From NCBI GenBank assembly GCA_003415625.1, contig PYIU01000010.1:620001-684000 (forward strand): a stretch of 64,000 nucleotides of DNA, written 5' to 3'. The number at the start of each line of letters is the position of its first letter. The stretch's first letter is position 1. Position numbers and translations under genes: made by a program. This stretch comes from Aquanectria penicillioides (taxonomy: Eukaryota; Ascomycota; Sordariomycetes; Hypocreales; Nectriaceae). A model generated the notes under the pieces. The model searched no databases, was not told the origin of the DNA, and saw nothing but the letters and a program-made list of their open reading frames with translations. Of this stretch, positions 23,329-34,389 are shown piece after piece.

Positions 23329-24343
23329 TTTCTTCGGTAGAGTCGGGTTGGTTGACAGTGTTCCCAAAGCGGACGGTTCGCGGTATCGATGTACGCACAA
23401 GAAAACAAAGGTTTGGTTTAAAACTTCAAGTTGTCCTACAAAAGGTTCCGTACAACGGCAAACTTCAGTTGCTTGCCTGGAAGTGGGAATCTAAAAATGC
23501 TCAAGTCTTAAATATAGTATGGGAAGAGTCCCCTCCACCGCTGAGTCAGGCCCTTATCCGACACACGCAGCATTTCATATCGCTCGGTAATGTTCACGCA
23601 TACACCGTCTTATCGGCACATGGACCGAACCGGCGGAACCAGCCGATCCGCTTAAGCTCGGCTGAGCAAGTGTGCTCAACTGGGAATGGGAAAGTTGGTA
23701 TCCCATGACAATATACAGGACAATTGAAGGGAGTCCATAAACTGCCTCCGACGATAATATATATAATGAGGGTATCGTACGGAGTAGAAGTCCGATACAT
23801 TTTTTACAAGGTTCATGCCCATTTAATCCAACCGGGGCATCTCATTGCGAAAGGCTAAAATTGCAGTGAATTGAGCTCAGCTGAATGGAGGCTGTGTCCT
23901 TAGCAGTTGCATTTGCCACACAGAAGTCAGGGAATAGGTACAGTAGATCGCCCGCAGAAGCTAAAATTGCAGTGAATGCATTCGCTGCCCAACGGCATGC
24001 CATACTGTTCACTTCTGCCTGTTGGGCATCTCACCAGAAGAAGCTAAAATTGCAGTGAATTCGGTTAGCTTAACCTGGGTACCTAGCTCGGCCGTGCCAC
24101 ATGGATCTCATCAGCAGAAGCTAAAATTACGGTGCATCCTGGCGTTTCTAACCTGCTCGTTGATTGGGCTTTCTTGGCCAAACGTCGCACCATAAACTTG
24201 CCTTCATATGCTTAACGGATATGGGCATACGAGTAAGTTGCACCGGAGGCAGGAAACTCGCATAATGAGTGTAGAATTGGTGAGTTGTATTTTGCGTTAG
24301 AGTTAGTGTAAAAAACTATTGAATCTCCTGTATGCAATGGCTG
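23329..24343. promoter_or_regulatory. Upstream region of the aminotransferase gene
   Basis: About 1 kb between the aminotransferase start and the 3' end of the next regulator. The proximal half is unremarkable. The distal half contains the four-copy degenerate repeat listed separately. Confidence 0.5.
23853..24136. repeat. Four-copy dispersed direct repeat
   Basis: The word CTAAAATTGCAGTGAAT, or a close variant, occurs four times on the plus strand, starting at 23855, 23961, 24043 and 24121 (the last as CTAAAATTACGGTGCAT). Each copy follows a GAAG or AAGG purine run, and most are preceded by a CATCTCA-like word. Spacings are 106, 82 and 78 bases, and the interval sequences share weaker similarity, so this looks like a decayed tandem array with unit near 80-100 bp. 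It lies 500-800 bp upstream of the aminotransferase and may be regulatory. Confidence 0.8.
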
Positions 24344-26781
24344 TCATGATGGCCCCAACGGCCGTGGCGGAGGCAGGTCTGGCAAGTTTGGATCAATAAA
24401 CCCAAAAGAGTTCCACCAATTCGTTGCATCCTCCGATAACAGGTTGAAGAATTGCTCCGCCGGGAGCATAAGGTCACAGGCGCTTGGCACAAATGCACTC
24501 GCATCTTCTCCTGCCGGTATACCTGGCCTGGTGTGGGCTGGGGTCTGTGTCGCTTGGGTCGGACACGTTGAGCCATGATCAGGCTGGTCGATGGCGGGTT
24601 GCTGGTTGAGCATTGTCCACTCCACAGTGGTCCTGCGGCGCTTTACTGTGAGCGATGGGCCGTACAGACAAGGTGGATGGGCAGTCGTCAGGCCATGATA
24701 GCTGGAGGACGTTGCGATGTCCAGAATGTCGGAAAACATGGCCATGTCGAGGTAAATGACTGCTGCCGAAGATCTCTTGCTGGACCCGTAGGATACCGAA
24801 ATAGCCTCCTTTAATTTCCGAAGTTTGTCCATCTGAACCGACAGAAGTGTTAGGAAAAGATACCCCGAAGGATGAGGAAGCGGGCGATAGTTGGCCTTAC
24901 CAAGCGTTTCATCGATGGCCACTCTCCAGCCATTGTACCGATAAACCGTAGACACTTGTCAAAATCGTCTTTCCTTTCCTGGCTGACAGAGTCATCGTCT
25001 GTGTAGCTTAGCTGTAGCTCGATGGTGGCGACGACAGCGGCGCAATAACCCAGCGTCGGGTCTGTGACGTGAAAGTTCCTCGACATGATAAAGTCGATAA
25101 AGTGTAAGATCCATTGAGTATGCCGGGATCCATACGCTGCGGCCTGTTGACGGAATAGCTCCGAGTCGTTGCGTTTGCCTTGAAGCTGTAGAGTGACAAG
25201 TAGCGGATGATTCAACAGGCAGATAATCGTATGGTAGATGAAGCGACTGAGAAGCCAAGGTGACCAATAGGCGCGATTGAATTCAAGCATTTCCTGGGTT
25301 ACTTCTCTTAGCTTGAGCTGCCAATACATGTGGAGCGGAAGAAGGCCTTCGTTGAGGCCCATGAGTGAGGATAGAACCTCCAAGTATTTGGAGCCTGTCG
25401 ACCAAGGGAGAGTGGGCCGGTTGATCAAGAAACACTCCCGCACATACTCCATGGCCTTTGTCCATACCGCGCTCATACGTATAACTACAGCCATGATACC
25501 CTTGTCCTCTTCCAATTCGGCGTCAGAGTCAGAGTGTTCGCTCTCTAACCTCACGGCTGACTCTGGCGGCAGCGACATGCTCGATGGGTACATAGGCAGT
25601 CTGGAGCTCATTGACGGAGGCAGTGTCGACGGTGCACCTAAAATGCGGCTCAACAGCATGATGCTCCAATAACAGCGTCTGCGCTCTTCGAGCACTGGAT
25701 TTTCGAAGTAAGAAAAGGAGCCATCCCGATGCATGAGAGCGCCTTCAGCTAGTGACCTGGCCAATGCAATCAAAGATGGAGCTTTGTCTGGGTTTCCATC
25801 TGTTTTTGTAATGTAGAAACTTGTTAGCCGCTCTGTCATTGACGTCAAACATAATGAATGGTGCTCATGTTCCTACCGTGGAAATGGATCACGGCCAAGA
25901 GGCATAGAGATTGAAGAGTGGATAATTCAACCTGGCCATCTGCAACCTGGTTCATGGTGAGGGTCCGGGCGGCCTTCACGAACTTCTCAGCATCGCTCAC
26001 ATATGAAGATTGTGTATTGCGGTGATGTGCACCCGGCGAGAATCGGTGGGCTAGTGCAAGCACAGCGAATAGAACCTCATTGTTCCTCTGCTTCAGAGTT
26101 TCGACAAACGTGTCCCTCTCAAATACTGGGAGTGGTTGGCAATCGCAATACTCCAGGTAGATCTGTGCCAAGTCTTCAACCTGCGACCATAACCTGGCAT
26201 TGGCCTTGGCTGAAGCTGGAGGTTCAGTGATCAGCAACGTTATCGACATTGACTGGGGCTGTGGAGCGGTCGGCCGAGACGGTGGCGCCAGTTCGCTGGA
26301 CTGCGATATGGATGCTCTTGGGCGAGGGGAGGGACCTTGGGGAACATGGCCGGAAACGCTTCGCAGGGTATCGACTACTTGCAACAGGGTCGACTCGATG
26401 GACTCGATGCGGTTCTCCTAGATACAATCTCCGTGTCAGTGTTTGCGCCAAAGACTTGTCTCTTGATTCGTTCATCAAAACACCAGGCCCTGTACACACC
26501 CAACGTCTTAGGTCACCGGTAACCTGTGATGTTGTCACGACCGACGGGCCGGCCGCCGGAACAGCGGCCGGAGGCGGCGGAGCATCGTCTTCCGTCGCCG
26601 CCTCGCCCGACCCCGGCTCGTGCGGGAACTGATAGCTCGGCTCAAGCGGATAAGTGCACCGGTGGCCAAGCCGATGACACGTCTCGCAGGCGGGCCGCTC
26701 GCCTGAGCATTTGCCCTTCTTGCGCCGGCACTGGTTGCAGGCCTGTCGTGTCCGCTTGGGCATCCGCCGAGTGGGGAACAT
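24344..26781 (-). CDS. Zn2Cys6 transcription factor (fungal-specific domain)
   Basis: Nuclear regulator. The start chosen is the ATG at 26781 (MFPTRRMPKRTRQ), directly before the zinc cluster CNQCRRKKGKCSGERPACETC, followed by HRLGHRCTYPLEPSYQF, which is a complete C-x2-C-x6-C-x6-C-x2-C-x6-C. A Pro/Ala-rich linker and an intron near 26420-26500 precede a helical dimerisation stretch (ENRIESIESTLLQVVDTL). The fungal-specific domain includes YLEYCDCQPLPVFER, LALAHRF, DGSFSYFENPVLEERRRCYW and MLLSRILGAPSTLPP. Further introns lie near 25805-25875 and 24835-24900. The C-terminal tail is Pro-rich. The frame remains open upstream to 27174 but that stretch has no family character. It is the last member of the putative 13945-26781 group and lies downstream of the aminotransferase on the same strand. 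Confidence 0.9.
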
Positions 26782-28363
26782 GACAGGCAAACTAAGAACT
26801 CGTGCGGGCCACAGAGGGACTGAGCCAGGGTAAAACAGAAATTGAGTGTCTCGGTAGCAGTTGTTGACCGAAGGTTTCTTGACGGCAATTGATGTCAGGT
26901 CCAAACAAACAAAGCCTTCGGGGGCAGAGAAAACTGGGCCAAGGAGAGACAGATTGTGTCCAGCGTCACACAGTGCCGAATACTCGAGGAAACCATGGCA
27001 CCGAGCATGTGGACGGAAAAGAGTTGCTTCCATTGACTTAAAATGAACACATTGGTCCTCAAACGCGTTTTCTTTACTTTTTTGAGCATCATGACTTGTC
27101 TCTGGAATTGTTGCTCGAAATTCTTGCATCATCAAAGTGGACGCAGTCATCCATGCACTAAAGGGCCAAATCATACAGCACCGGACCCGGCCCCGTCACT
27201 GTTCAAATTCTTGTACGGCACTGTATTTCCTTGCAGTGCTACAGCTCGACACACTATATCGGAATCGCATCTACCATGGTATCCCTTCAACGCGCTCGTG
27301 ACCTATCAACCCAGCGCCAGGTGTCCGCATCGTCAATAAATGGGCGATTTGAGCCGCCGGATGAAGCCGCCGGAAGCGATGGTGGAGACTGAAATTCCTT
27401 ATCGACCAACTTCTCCACATGGTGTGGGATAATCTAGGTCTAGGGTAGGCATTTTGACCAACGCGAATCGGGACATCAAGGACGACAGGCACCAATGGGA
27501 GGTTCAAGAGGGGTTTGGGGGACTCTGGCACTTTGGTTCATGTCAATCCTTCTATTAGTAGATTCTGTATCATTTGACCCTCCCTGAAATGGCCTGTTTA
27601 TCATGTTCAATTGACTAAGCCTCATCGAGACAAAACCGGTCAGCATATGCCGTGCAACATCCGCCTCCGGGTGACCGCATTTGGGACTATCCAACCAACT
27701 CCTAGTCTGGTGACCATTTGCTTCTGTGATTGGAAGACAGTCATAAATGTCCCCGGAAATAATCTACTGGATCGCAGGTAGCTTACTGACACTGTGGAGG
27801 GTATTGGTCGTGTTTGGGGGCCGAGATGGGTTGAATTCGGGACCGAACGACCGACTGCCTCCACACGACAATGGCTTGCCATGGGATCTTGATACTTTGT
27901 AATTTCGCGATTGACACCATGCCTTGCAATCGAGGATCTGTTGAAAAAGGTAAGAGTACTTTGAGCTTAGTACATAAGATCGACGTCTGAGCCTTCAAAT
28001 CAGAGCAGTCTGCATGAGCAATGTGACACTCTATTTATCACCTCGAGATCTTCAAGACCCGCCACTACGTCATCTCGACCTTTGCTGACTTGTGCAGAGT
28101 TGAAAAAAAAAAAAACCGCCCCCAAATGCTATGCATGTACTGTGATACATTGTTTAAACTTAGCACCACTGCCCCCATTTGCTTTCCGTCGACCTTCCTC
28201 AGACTTTCCTTCTTCTTCGACATCTGGCCAGCTTATCATTCAAGGCAACCTAGGTTGCTCCAAAACTATACCGGGCTTTTAGCTTGCTAAAGTTGAAATT
28301 TGTAGGAAGATATTTGCTCAACCTCCAACTTGCGACTCGAACTCTTGGCACTGTCACGCAACC
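26782..28363. other. Long intergenic region, no gene supported
   Basis: About 1.6 kb between divergent genes. Short frames occur on both strands, for example around 27476-27882 on the minus strand, but none has a recognisable motif or a consistent splice model. An A13 run occurs near 28105-28120. Confidence 0.4.
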
Positions 28364-30229
28364 ATGTCCACAACACCTCTGCAAGGAGAATCCAAACCAC
28401 AGCTGCTGCAATGGCCGAGAAGAAAGCTGCGTGGGGGTGAATCACGACCGTTGGAGATTCTGGTAAATCTCATCGCAATATCGGTGGTCATGGTTATCAT
28501 CGTTTACATATTCTTTTTGGTTCTACTCGATGGGACAGCTACAGACGAAACCAAGTGGCGAGGGAAATATGTCTTACAGCTGTCTCGGCTGGTACGTTGT
28601 TCAATTTCACAAACGTCGAGAGGATGCTCATTTTCCACAGGGTCCAACGGTTTACCCCCTCATGTTCGCTTTCATCCTCGGGAAAGCAATCAAGAGTTAC
28701 GCTCGATGGAGAATACAGCGTGGAGAATACATTGGCTTTCTCGATCTGCTGTACGGCTCCACCACAGTAGTGTCCACATTGTCAACACTCTCTGAGCTGC
28801 GAACTCTCAACCTTTCCGCTATAACGCTGATTATTCTCTGGGCATTGTCCCCTTTGGGGGGCAAGCAACCCTGCGCGTGCTAGTGCTACAAGATAAAATC
28901 TTTACTTCTATCAATTCCGTGCAATACGTCGACCCAAACTCAACGTTTCCCACAGGTTTCATATCAGCAGACTACCATGGAATGAACGTACCTGTAACTA
29001 GTCTTTTTAGCGCCTCCTTAGCCGCCGTAAAGAGCACCAAGAACTCAGGCATGGATCAATGGGGGAATGTTAGAGTTCCGATACTCGAGTTACTACCTGG
29101 ATATCAGGGTCGATCGAGTGAAGAATGGGTCCCTGTGGAAACGAGAGACGGCGCGGTGGAATATGCTAGCCTGACTGGGATACCCGTCGGCAGTATCCCA
29201 CGAGATGCGAATTCGACGTTTACGATTGAAAGTTCATATCTTCACCTGGACTGCAACACTTTACGATATCAAAATGATACGAAGATTGGAGTCAATGAAA
29301 CATCAGCCTTTATGTGGGGTCAGATAGCTTCCACTGCCGATGATGATCAAGTTAAACGACGTTGCAAGGATCCTAGTACGAGTCCTCGCTATCTGTTATA
29401 TGTCGGATGGGACCCCAGCCCGGCGTGGACAAGCTTTGCGAACTGTACAGCCACTACGTCGCATGTTGAAGTTAAAACCGAATGCATTGGATGGAATTGC
29501 ACCGCCACCCACATTCGGCCTTCGACTACTAGTCCTCAACTGCGGAGCAACCTGACGCTGTTTGACGACTGCGTGTCCGGAACTGATGTACTGGGATACT
29601 TTCTTGCACCGTTAGATATGCTCACTACGCCCGGGGCTAGTAGTGGAACGTCGTCGATGGTGCAGGGTTTCTTGGTGAATCCCGCTCAAACTTTCAACAT
29701 TACTGCGGTGTTGACCAACCCGCCGGTATATGAGATTGGGAAAAGCTTATTCGCTACGCGATTTGCACAGTTTCTGAACACCTATTGGCTCTCACTTTGT
29801 GCCACGACCGCACTTCAGTCGGAGCATGCGGCTGAATACAGGGATCTTGATGCGAAAACCTCTCAGACAATCGTCACGTCTCATACGGCTGTCAGAACAA
29901 TTTACTACAACAAGGCATGGCTGATAGTCTTGATATGCTCCACATTTATCATTTTACTCATCTCAGTTCTCGGTCTTGTCATGGATTTGATCATATGGGT
30001 ACCAAATCTCATGATGAATGTGTCGACACTGACTAGAGGAAACCCGAACTTCGGATTGCCGGTGGGGGGAGGAGCGCTCGCTGACGAGGAACGGTCAAGA
30101 TTGTTGAAAGATGTCAAGGTGAGATTTGGTGTGGCGAGCACAGAAGATGAGGATCATCTATTGATTGGGGATTGTATTGAACAGGGAGGAAATGTATCAA
30201 TGGCGGAGAAACGCATTGCATACTCGTAG
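28364..30229 (+). CDS. Fungal multi-pass membrane protein (one frameshift)
   Basis: Membrane protein of a family common in filamentous ascomycetes. The start ATG at 28364 (MSTTPLQGESKPQLLQW) leads to a first membrane helix (ILVNLIAISVVMVIIVYIFF). A 49-nt intron near 28591-28640 is followed by LMFAFILGKAIKSYARWRI, LDLLYGSTTVVSTLSTL and ITLIILWALSPLGG. There the frame slips by one base at a G6 run (28856-28861) and continues as ATLRVL, NSVQYVDPNSTF and a long extracytosolic region with many N-x-S/T sites. The last helix is AWLIVLICSTFIILLISVLG, then a cytosolic tail with a GLPVGGGALADEERSRLL motif. Conserved sequence on both sides of the slip shows one gene. Whether the break is real or an assembly error is open. 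Function unknown. Confidence 0.8.
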
Positions 30230-30563
30230 CCACATCCATGTTTGAGATACAGTGTAGCCCTTACAATAGGTTTCACGCGCCATTGGTTGGTTAGATTGAG
30301 AAGACTGGTAAACTCGTGCCTCCAATTTGTGAGAGATTGAGTGTCAAAGGTCCGAGTGAGTTATGTTGTTGCTGTTGGAGCATTATTGGGTGCAAATATG
30401 CCCGTCACATCAGGTCAACAACTTCATCAATGAGTGTACTGCGCAAATGCTTGTGCAAACAAGAGGAAATCCGGCATCATTCTAAACCCAATCCATATCT
30501 TGGACTAAATATATCATCCCATTCCAAAACGCCTCATTTCTATACCCAGAAAGCCCAATAACC

Positions 30564-31226
30564 TCAGAAAACAACGCAACTGGCCAGAGCCTTTTTGTCT
30601 TTTTCCTTCATTTTGCGACTACAGAAAGTCGTGCATTTTCCATTCCTTAGAGCCGCTGTTCCTCCACTATCGTCTTTCCACTCATCGAGTGGAGGAAGCG
30701 GTGAGTGATCAAATTTGAGCCGCAGCCTGTATCTCGCACTGGAAGCGAGCTTGGTATTCGGCTCATCAGACTGCGCCCTGAACCTCCCCTTCTCCAGCGA
30801 CACCGAGTAGGTTTTTAGCAGAAATGCCTTGTCGCGGAACAGGCCTTCGTTGAGTCTGCGGCCACCGGTATCTCCCATGCTAATCTTGGGGACACGTCGC
30901 TTTGTAAGTGTTATCTCAATGTCAAACTGAGCTACGCAGCTTGGCCGAAACTTAAACTTGTTCTGGTGGAGATCCACTCTAGTGCTAGAAACATCACTGT
31001 GGACTTTCCACTCAATTTCTGCCGCAATCCAGATACACAGTTCTCCTGCGTTTATCAACTGTGCAACACCTTAGAATCCCGTCGAAATCGATAGATAGCT
31101 TACCACTCCTACCTCGCCGTTGCCATCTTCGTGGAAGATGATCCATGTGTGGTGATCCCAGTACCAGGCCTCATAGCAGAGGGTAGACACTATGCTCTCG
31201 CTGACTCCATCGTCAAAAGTCGCCAT
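30564..31226 (-). CDS. Hypothetical fungal protein
   Basis: Two exons separated by a 45-nt intron near 31059-31103 (GTAAGC..GCACAG) give about 205 residues. The start is the ATG at 31226 (MATFDDGVSESIVSTLCYE). Visible features are YWDHHTWIIFHEDGNGEV and CIWIAAEIEWKVH, followed by beta-rich sequence with ITLTKRRVP, LFRDKAFLLKTYSVSLEKGRF and a Lys-rich tail. The alternation of hydrophobic and polar residues suggests a compact beta fold. It looks like a conserved fungal protein but I do not recognise the family. It is convergent with the membrane protein at 28364-30229. Confidence 0.65.
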
Positions 31227-31930
31227 TCTAGCTAAAAAGCAAATCGTGCGGAGTATGAAGCCTTTAGAAATTAGAGAAATGCAGCTCTGTAATCAACGCA
31301 AGACCTGGCTGGCGTAGGAGCATTTGCGGCTGAAGCGCTCAAGTGGGGCCTCGTTAACGTGGAACATGGGCAATGGTCAGATCATGATGACGACAGCACA
31401 GATGTTTGATGTTTTCGGTGGGCGTCAAGCCATTGGCTTTAAGTGGTTCGCAGGAATGAATGCAGCTAACAGTGGCGTTGTTGTTGTGCATTTCTTGGAG
31501 GGGCGGCATGAACACGGCCCGTAATGTGGACACAGGGTTGGCGCTAACAGTGGAAGAGAATGTCTTGTGCATCAAAAAAGAGTAGTTATGCAAAAAAACA
31601 AAGAGAAACAAGAGAACATTGCCAAGTAAAGAAAGGTGGTTTCAGCTGCCAAGCCACCGACCCACCACGAGCACGCCATGTTGAGGATACGAGGCTGTCC
31701 ACATCCCGAACGCCATGGGCATTCACTCACATAACACGATGACATACCGACACGCTGACTCTGTCAATGGTCATATGATGAGCTTTGTAACCTTTCGATC
31801 TCGCTCAAATATGAACATGGTTATAAGATGGTAAAGTCGGAACCAACATGACTCCTATGAGATACCCGGGTCTTGACCATGTCTTCTTACTGAACGAAAG
31901 GAGTCTCGAATGGTGACATCTGCTCTACCT
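31227..31930. other. Intergenic, nothing recognised
   Basis: About 700 bp between the hypothetical gene start and the ankyrin relic. Short frames only. Confidence 0.4.
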
Positions 31931-32690
31931 TCAAATCAAGAGCCTCACAATAGCATTCTTGCCATTCTGAGCAGCCCAAACATTGGTGCTCGACCATGCC
32001 TCTCCCAACAGTTGAGATTGACCATTCCTGTGCCGAGGAGCAGTTTAATCGCAGCTTCGCTTAGTGCCCCTAACCAAGAACCAGCTAAAAAGGGATCTGT
32101 CGTCTGAATCTATCGCATTGGCATTGGCCATGGTTGTACCTAGCAGCAACTTGACCATGTTTTCCACCCCTCTCAAAACAACCCAAAAGAGATACGTTCT
32201 GTCCTTGTTGTCTGTTGGGACAAGGGCCAATTTTCTAGCAAATAGCAGTGACTTAGAGTGATTATTGTAGCGAGACGTTGGAGTGAGAGGCGCCCTGCAA
32301 TTATCATCCACTGCATTCTTGCTAATTTCCTCCGCATTGAGTAGAAGCCTGAGCAAGGGCCCGGGGCCCTCGAGCGCCGTGAAGAAGAGTGGTGTCTAGC
32401 CATTGATATCTTTTGCATTGATGTCAACATATTTCGTATATAAGAGCAACTCGAGACTATTTTCATCTTGCGTCTCAATTGCATATAAGTGTGGTGTTGC
32501 GCTATCGTTATTTTCTATGTCAGCATCGATAGAGCGTGCAGGCGTTATCATCTCCCTTACGTTTAGGATAGCCTTTGTTCCTTTCATCAATTGCAGTAAC
32601 TGCAGTTCGCTTTTGGTTAGAGCGAATACCCAACTGATTGCGCAGTCGTCGTGTGTCCTAGGTTCGGGAAGCATCGTGCAGCGGTAGACA
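31931..32690 (-). pseudogene. Decayed ankyrin-repeat gene fragment
   Basis: On the minus strand, ankyrin-like segments appear in several frames: DSATPHLYAIETQDENSLELLL then YVDINAKDING, followed by a stop where a repeat would continue. Next come LLRLLLNAEE, ENMVKLLLG, EAAIKLLLGTGMVNLN and, in yet another frame, WAAQNGKNAIVRLLI just before a stop at 31931. At least one in-frame stop and two or three frameshifts separate them. No intact start or domain remains. It may derive from a Clr5/ankyrin gene like that at 49607-53125. Confidence 0.6.
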
Positions 32691-33059
32691 AGGCCTCGCT
32701 GACCATCCCGAATTGCGATAGCTCGGAGTAAATTGAGCTTGAGAAAGCAACTACCAGCTGGGCGGAGGGGTCAGATACGAAGTCTTCGCGCCGATAGATG
32801 ACTAGTGTTGTCTGCCATGCCCGATCAGTATCAGTTGATGATGCTCATGAGCGTGATTTCCATGATGTGTTAAATTCCTCAGCCTGATCTTGAGCCAGGC
32901 TCTGAGTTGACACACGTGAACCAGCCCCCGTTGGTCATCTTCAACTACAATCAACAGCATCAATGTCTTGCGCTTCAGAAATCTTCGTCATCCTCTTCGT
33001 GGCATGTGATGTTGAGGCAGACCTACAGGTCGACCCAGCTCGCGAATTGCATCACAAAA
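32691..33059. other. Intergenic before the tRNA gene
   Basis: About 370 bp with no recognised gene. It may contain further eroded sequence of the ankyrin relic and the 5' flank of the tRNA. Confidence 0.3.
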
Positions 33060-33163
33060 GGCGATGTGGCCGAGTGGTTAAGGCGCTGTGTTTAGGTATA
33101 GGCATCTGTACCATAAACAATCCGCAGTGGGAAACCGCGCAGGTTCGAGTCCTGCCATCGTCA
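33060..33163 (+). tRNA. tRNA-Leu (anticodon UAG), with 25-nt intron
   Basis: The acceptor stem GGCGATG (33060-33066) pairs with CATCGTC (33156-33162), including one G-U pair, with discriminator A at 33163. The D arm GCC..GGC with AGTGGTTAA is leucine-like. The anticodon stem CTGTG (33086-33090) pairs with CGCAG (33123-33127), and the loop reads TT-TAG-G with anticodon TAG at 33093-33095. A 25-nt intron at 33097-33121 follows position 37; its CCATAAA can pair with the anticodon region. A variable arm (TGGGAAACCGC) and T arm GCAGG-TTCGAGT-CCTGC are present. The internal B box GGTTCGAGTCC is at 33142-33152. A T5 run at 33174-33178 can terminate polymerase III. Confidence 0.93.
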
Positions 33164-33173
33164 TTCTGTTCTA

Positions 33174-33178
33174 TTTTT
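33174..33178 (+). terminator. Pol III T-run terminator of the tRNA
   Basis: Five T residues begin 11 bases after the tRNA 3' end, as expected for RNA polymerase III termination. Confidence 0.6.
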
Positions 33179-33441
33179 GCTCGTCAGAGTGATTTGTATG
33201 ATCTATCACGGTAATAAACAAAATTTGGTGCACATCATGTTATTTCCACTCGCAACGTAGTGTGCATACAAGTAGGTACGCCCTAGGACGGTGACAAATA
33301 GACTCCCCGAAAGAGCAGCAATTGGGAACAATGTCATGCATCCCCAATTACATTCAGGCGGCAAGCTCGAAACATTTTTTGTAACAACTGGAAACGAATA
33401 TTACTCTTGATTCGGATCTAGGGCACTATCGTCTAGTAGCT

Positions 33442-34389
33442 TTACAAAGCAAACTTCCACCCCGGGGCGCCATGAGATTCCAGCTCCTTTGCAGTCCAAT
33501 CCCATAGCTTCTGTGACAACTCGTCATCCGTCGCGTGCTTTGACGCACCCCCAACCTTTCCAATAGGCTCATAGTAGGTGCCGTTCTTTATGTCTTTGCT
33601 GAAACTGCACCAAAGTTGGTTTTTCGCGCCCTCGTCGTTGGAGACACCCACGAAATTGACCACCATCTTGACAGCGGCTGTGACTAACCAGAAGTAAGCC
33701 TTTTCACCAGCCCAGATGTTACTTTTGACCGTGCCTGGATGGGCCGACACGCAGGTGATCTGAGGATATTTCTTGGCGAGCTCATAGGCCAAAAGCGCCT
33801 TTCCGAGATTGGCCTGGCCATACAACTCCAGCGCTCTGTGGTTCCCCATGTCTGACTTGACCTCGTCGAAAAGAATTCCTTCTGTCGGGCCGAAGATCCT
33901 GTGGAAATTGGACGACATAGAAATGATCCTAACATCAGCGCCAGGGAGATTGGCAGTCTTTAATAATGTGGGCATGAGCAATTGAGTCAAGAGGACGTGC
34001 CCGAGGTAGTTGGTCCCGAAATGCACCTCGTAGCCCTCTTTCGTGGTGGCGGGAGGTATTCCCGAGACCCCGGCGTTAAGTTGAAGAAGGTCGAGGCGAT
34101 CAGTTCCGTTGTTAACTCGGGCAGCTGCAGCCTTGATCGATTCGAATGAAGCAAGGTCCAGGTCGAGAATCTCTATGTTGGCCGATTTCGCGGCTTCTGA
34201 GGTGGCCCGAATCCGTTCAACTGCTGCCTCGGCCCTGGCATGTGAACGAGCCGCCAGAAATATCTTTTGTGGGCTGTGTTGCGCGATTGCGGTCACTGCT
34301 GCTTCTCCTAGACCAGAGTTTGCCCCAGTAACTAGACAGACTCTGCCATTGAGGTTTGGAATATCTTTTTGGGGATTAAATGTTGCCAT
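33442..34389 (-). CDS. Short-chain dehydrogenase/reductase with altered YxxxK
   Basis: Single-exon NAD(P)-dependent SDR of 315 residues, resembling retinol dehydrogenase/WWOX-like fungal enzymes. The start ATG is at 34389 (MATFNPQKDIPNLNGRV). The cofactor motif VTGANSGLGEAA (TGxxxGxG) is intact, LNAGVSG replaces the usual NNAG, and the catalytic Ser lies in ISMSSNFH. The active-site segment reads LYGQANLGK: the Tyr is present but the Lys four residues later is Asn (codon AAT). SAHPGTVKSNIW is the usual SDR PG motif. Loss of the catalytic Lys may lower or change activity, although the Lys three to four residues further on might partly substitute. It is first in a row with the dioxygenase and regulator on the same strand. 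Confidence 0.88.
   Translation of the reverse strand: MATFNPQKDIPNLNGRVCLVTGANSGLGEAAVTAIAQHSPQKIFLAARSHARAEAAVERIRATSEAAKSANIEILDLDLASFESIKAAAARVNNGTDRLDLLQLNAGVSGIPPATTKEGYEVHFGTNYLGHVLLTQLLMPTLLKTANLPGADVRIISMSSNFHRIFGPTEGILFDEVKSDMGNHRALELYGQANLGKALLAYELAKKYPQITCVSAHPGTVKSNIWAGEKAYFWLVTAAVKMVVNFVGVSNDEGAKNQLWCSFSKDIKNGTYYEPIGKVGGASKHATDDELSQKLWDWTAKELESHGAPGWKFAL

Noticed and set aside
26782..27174. N-terminal extension of the second Zn2Cys6 factor
   Set aside because: The frame is open, but the added residues lack family character and ATG 26781 lies directly before the zinc cluster as usual.
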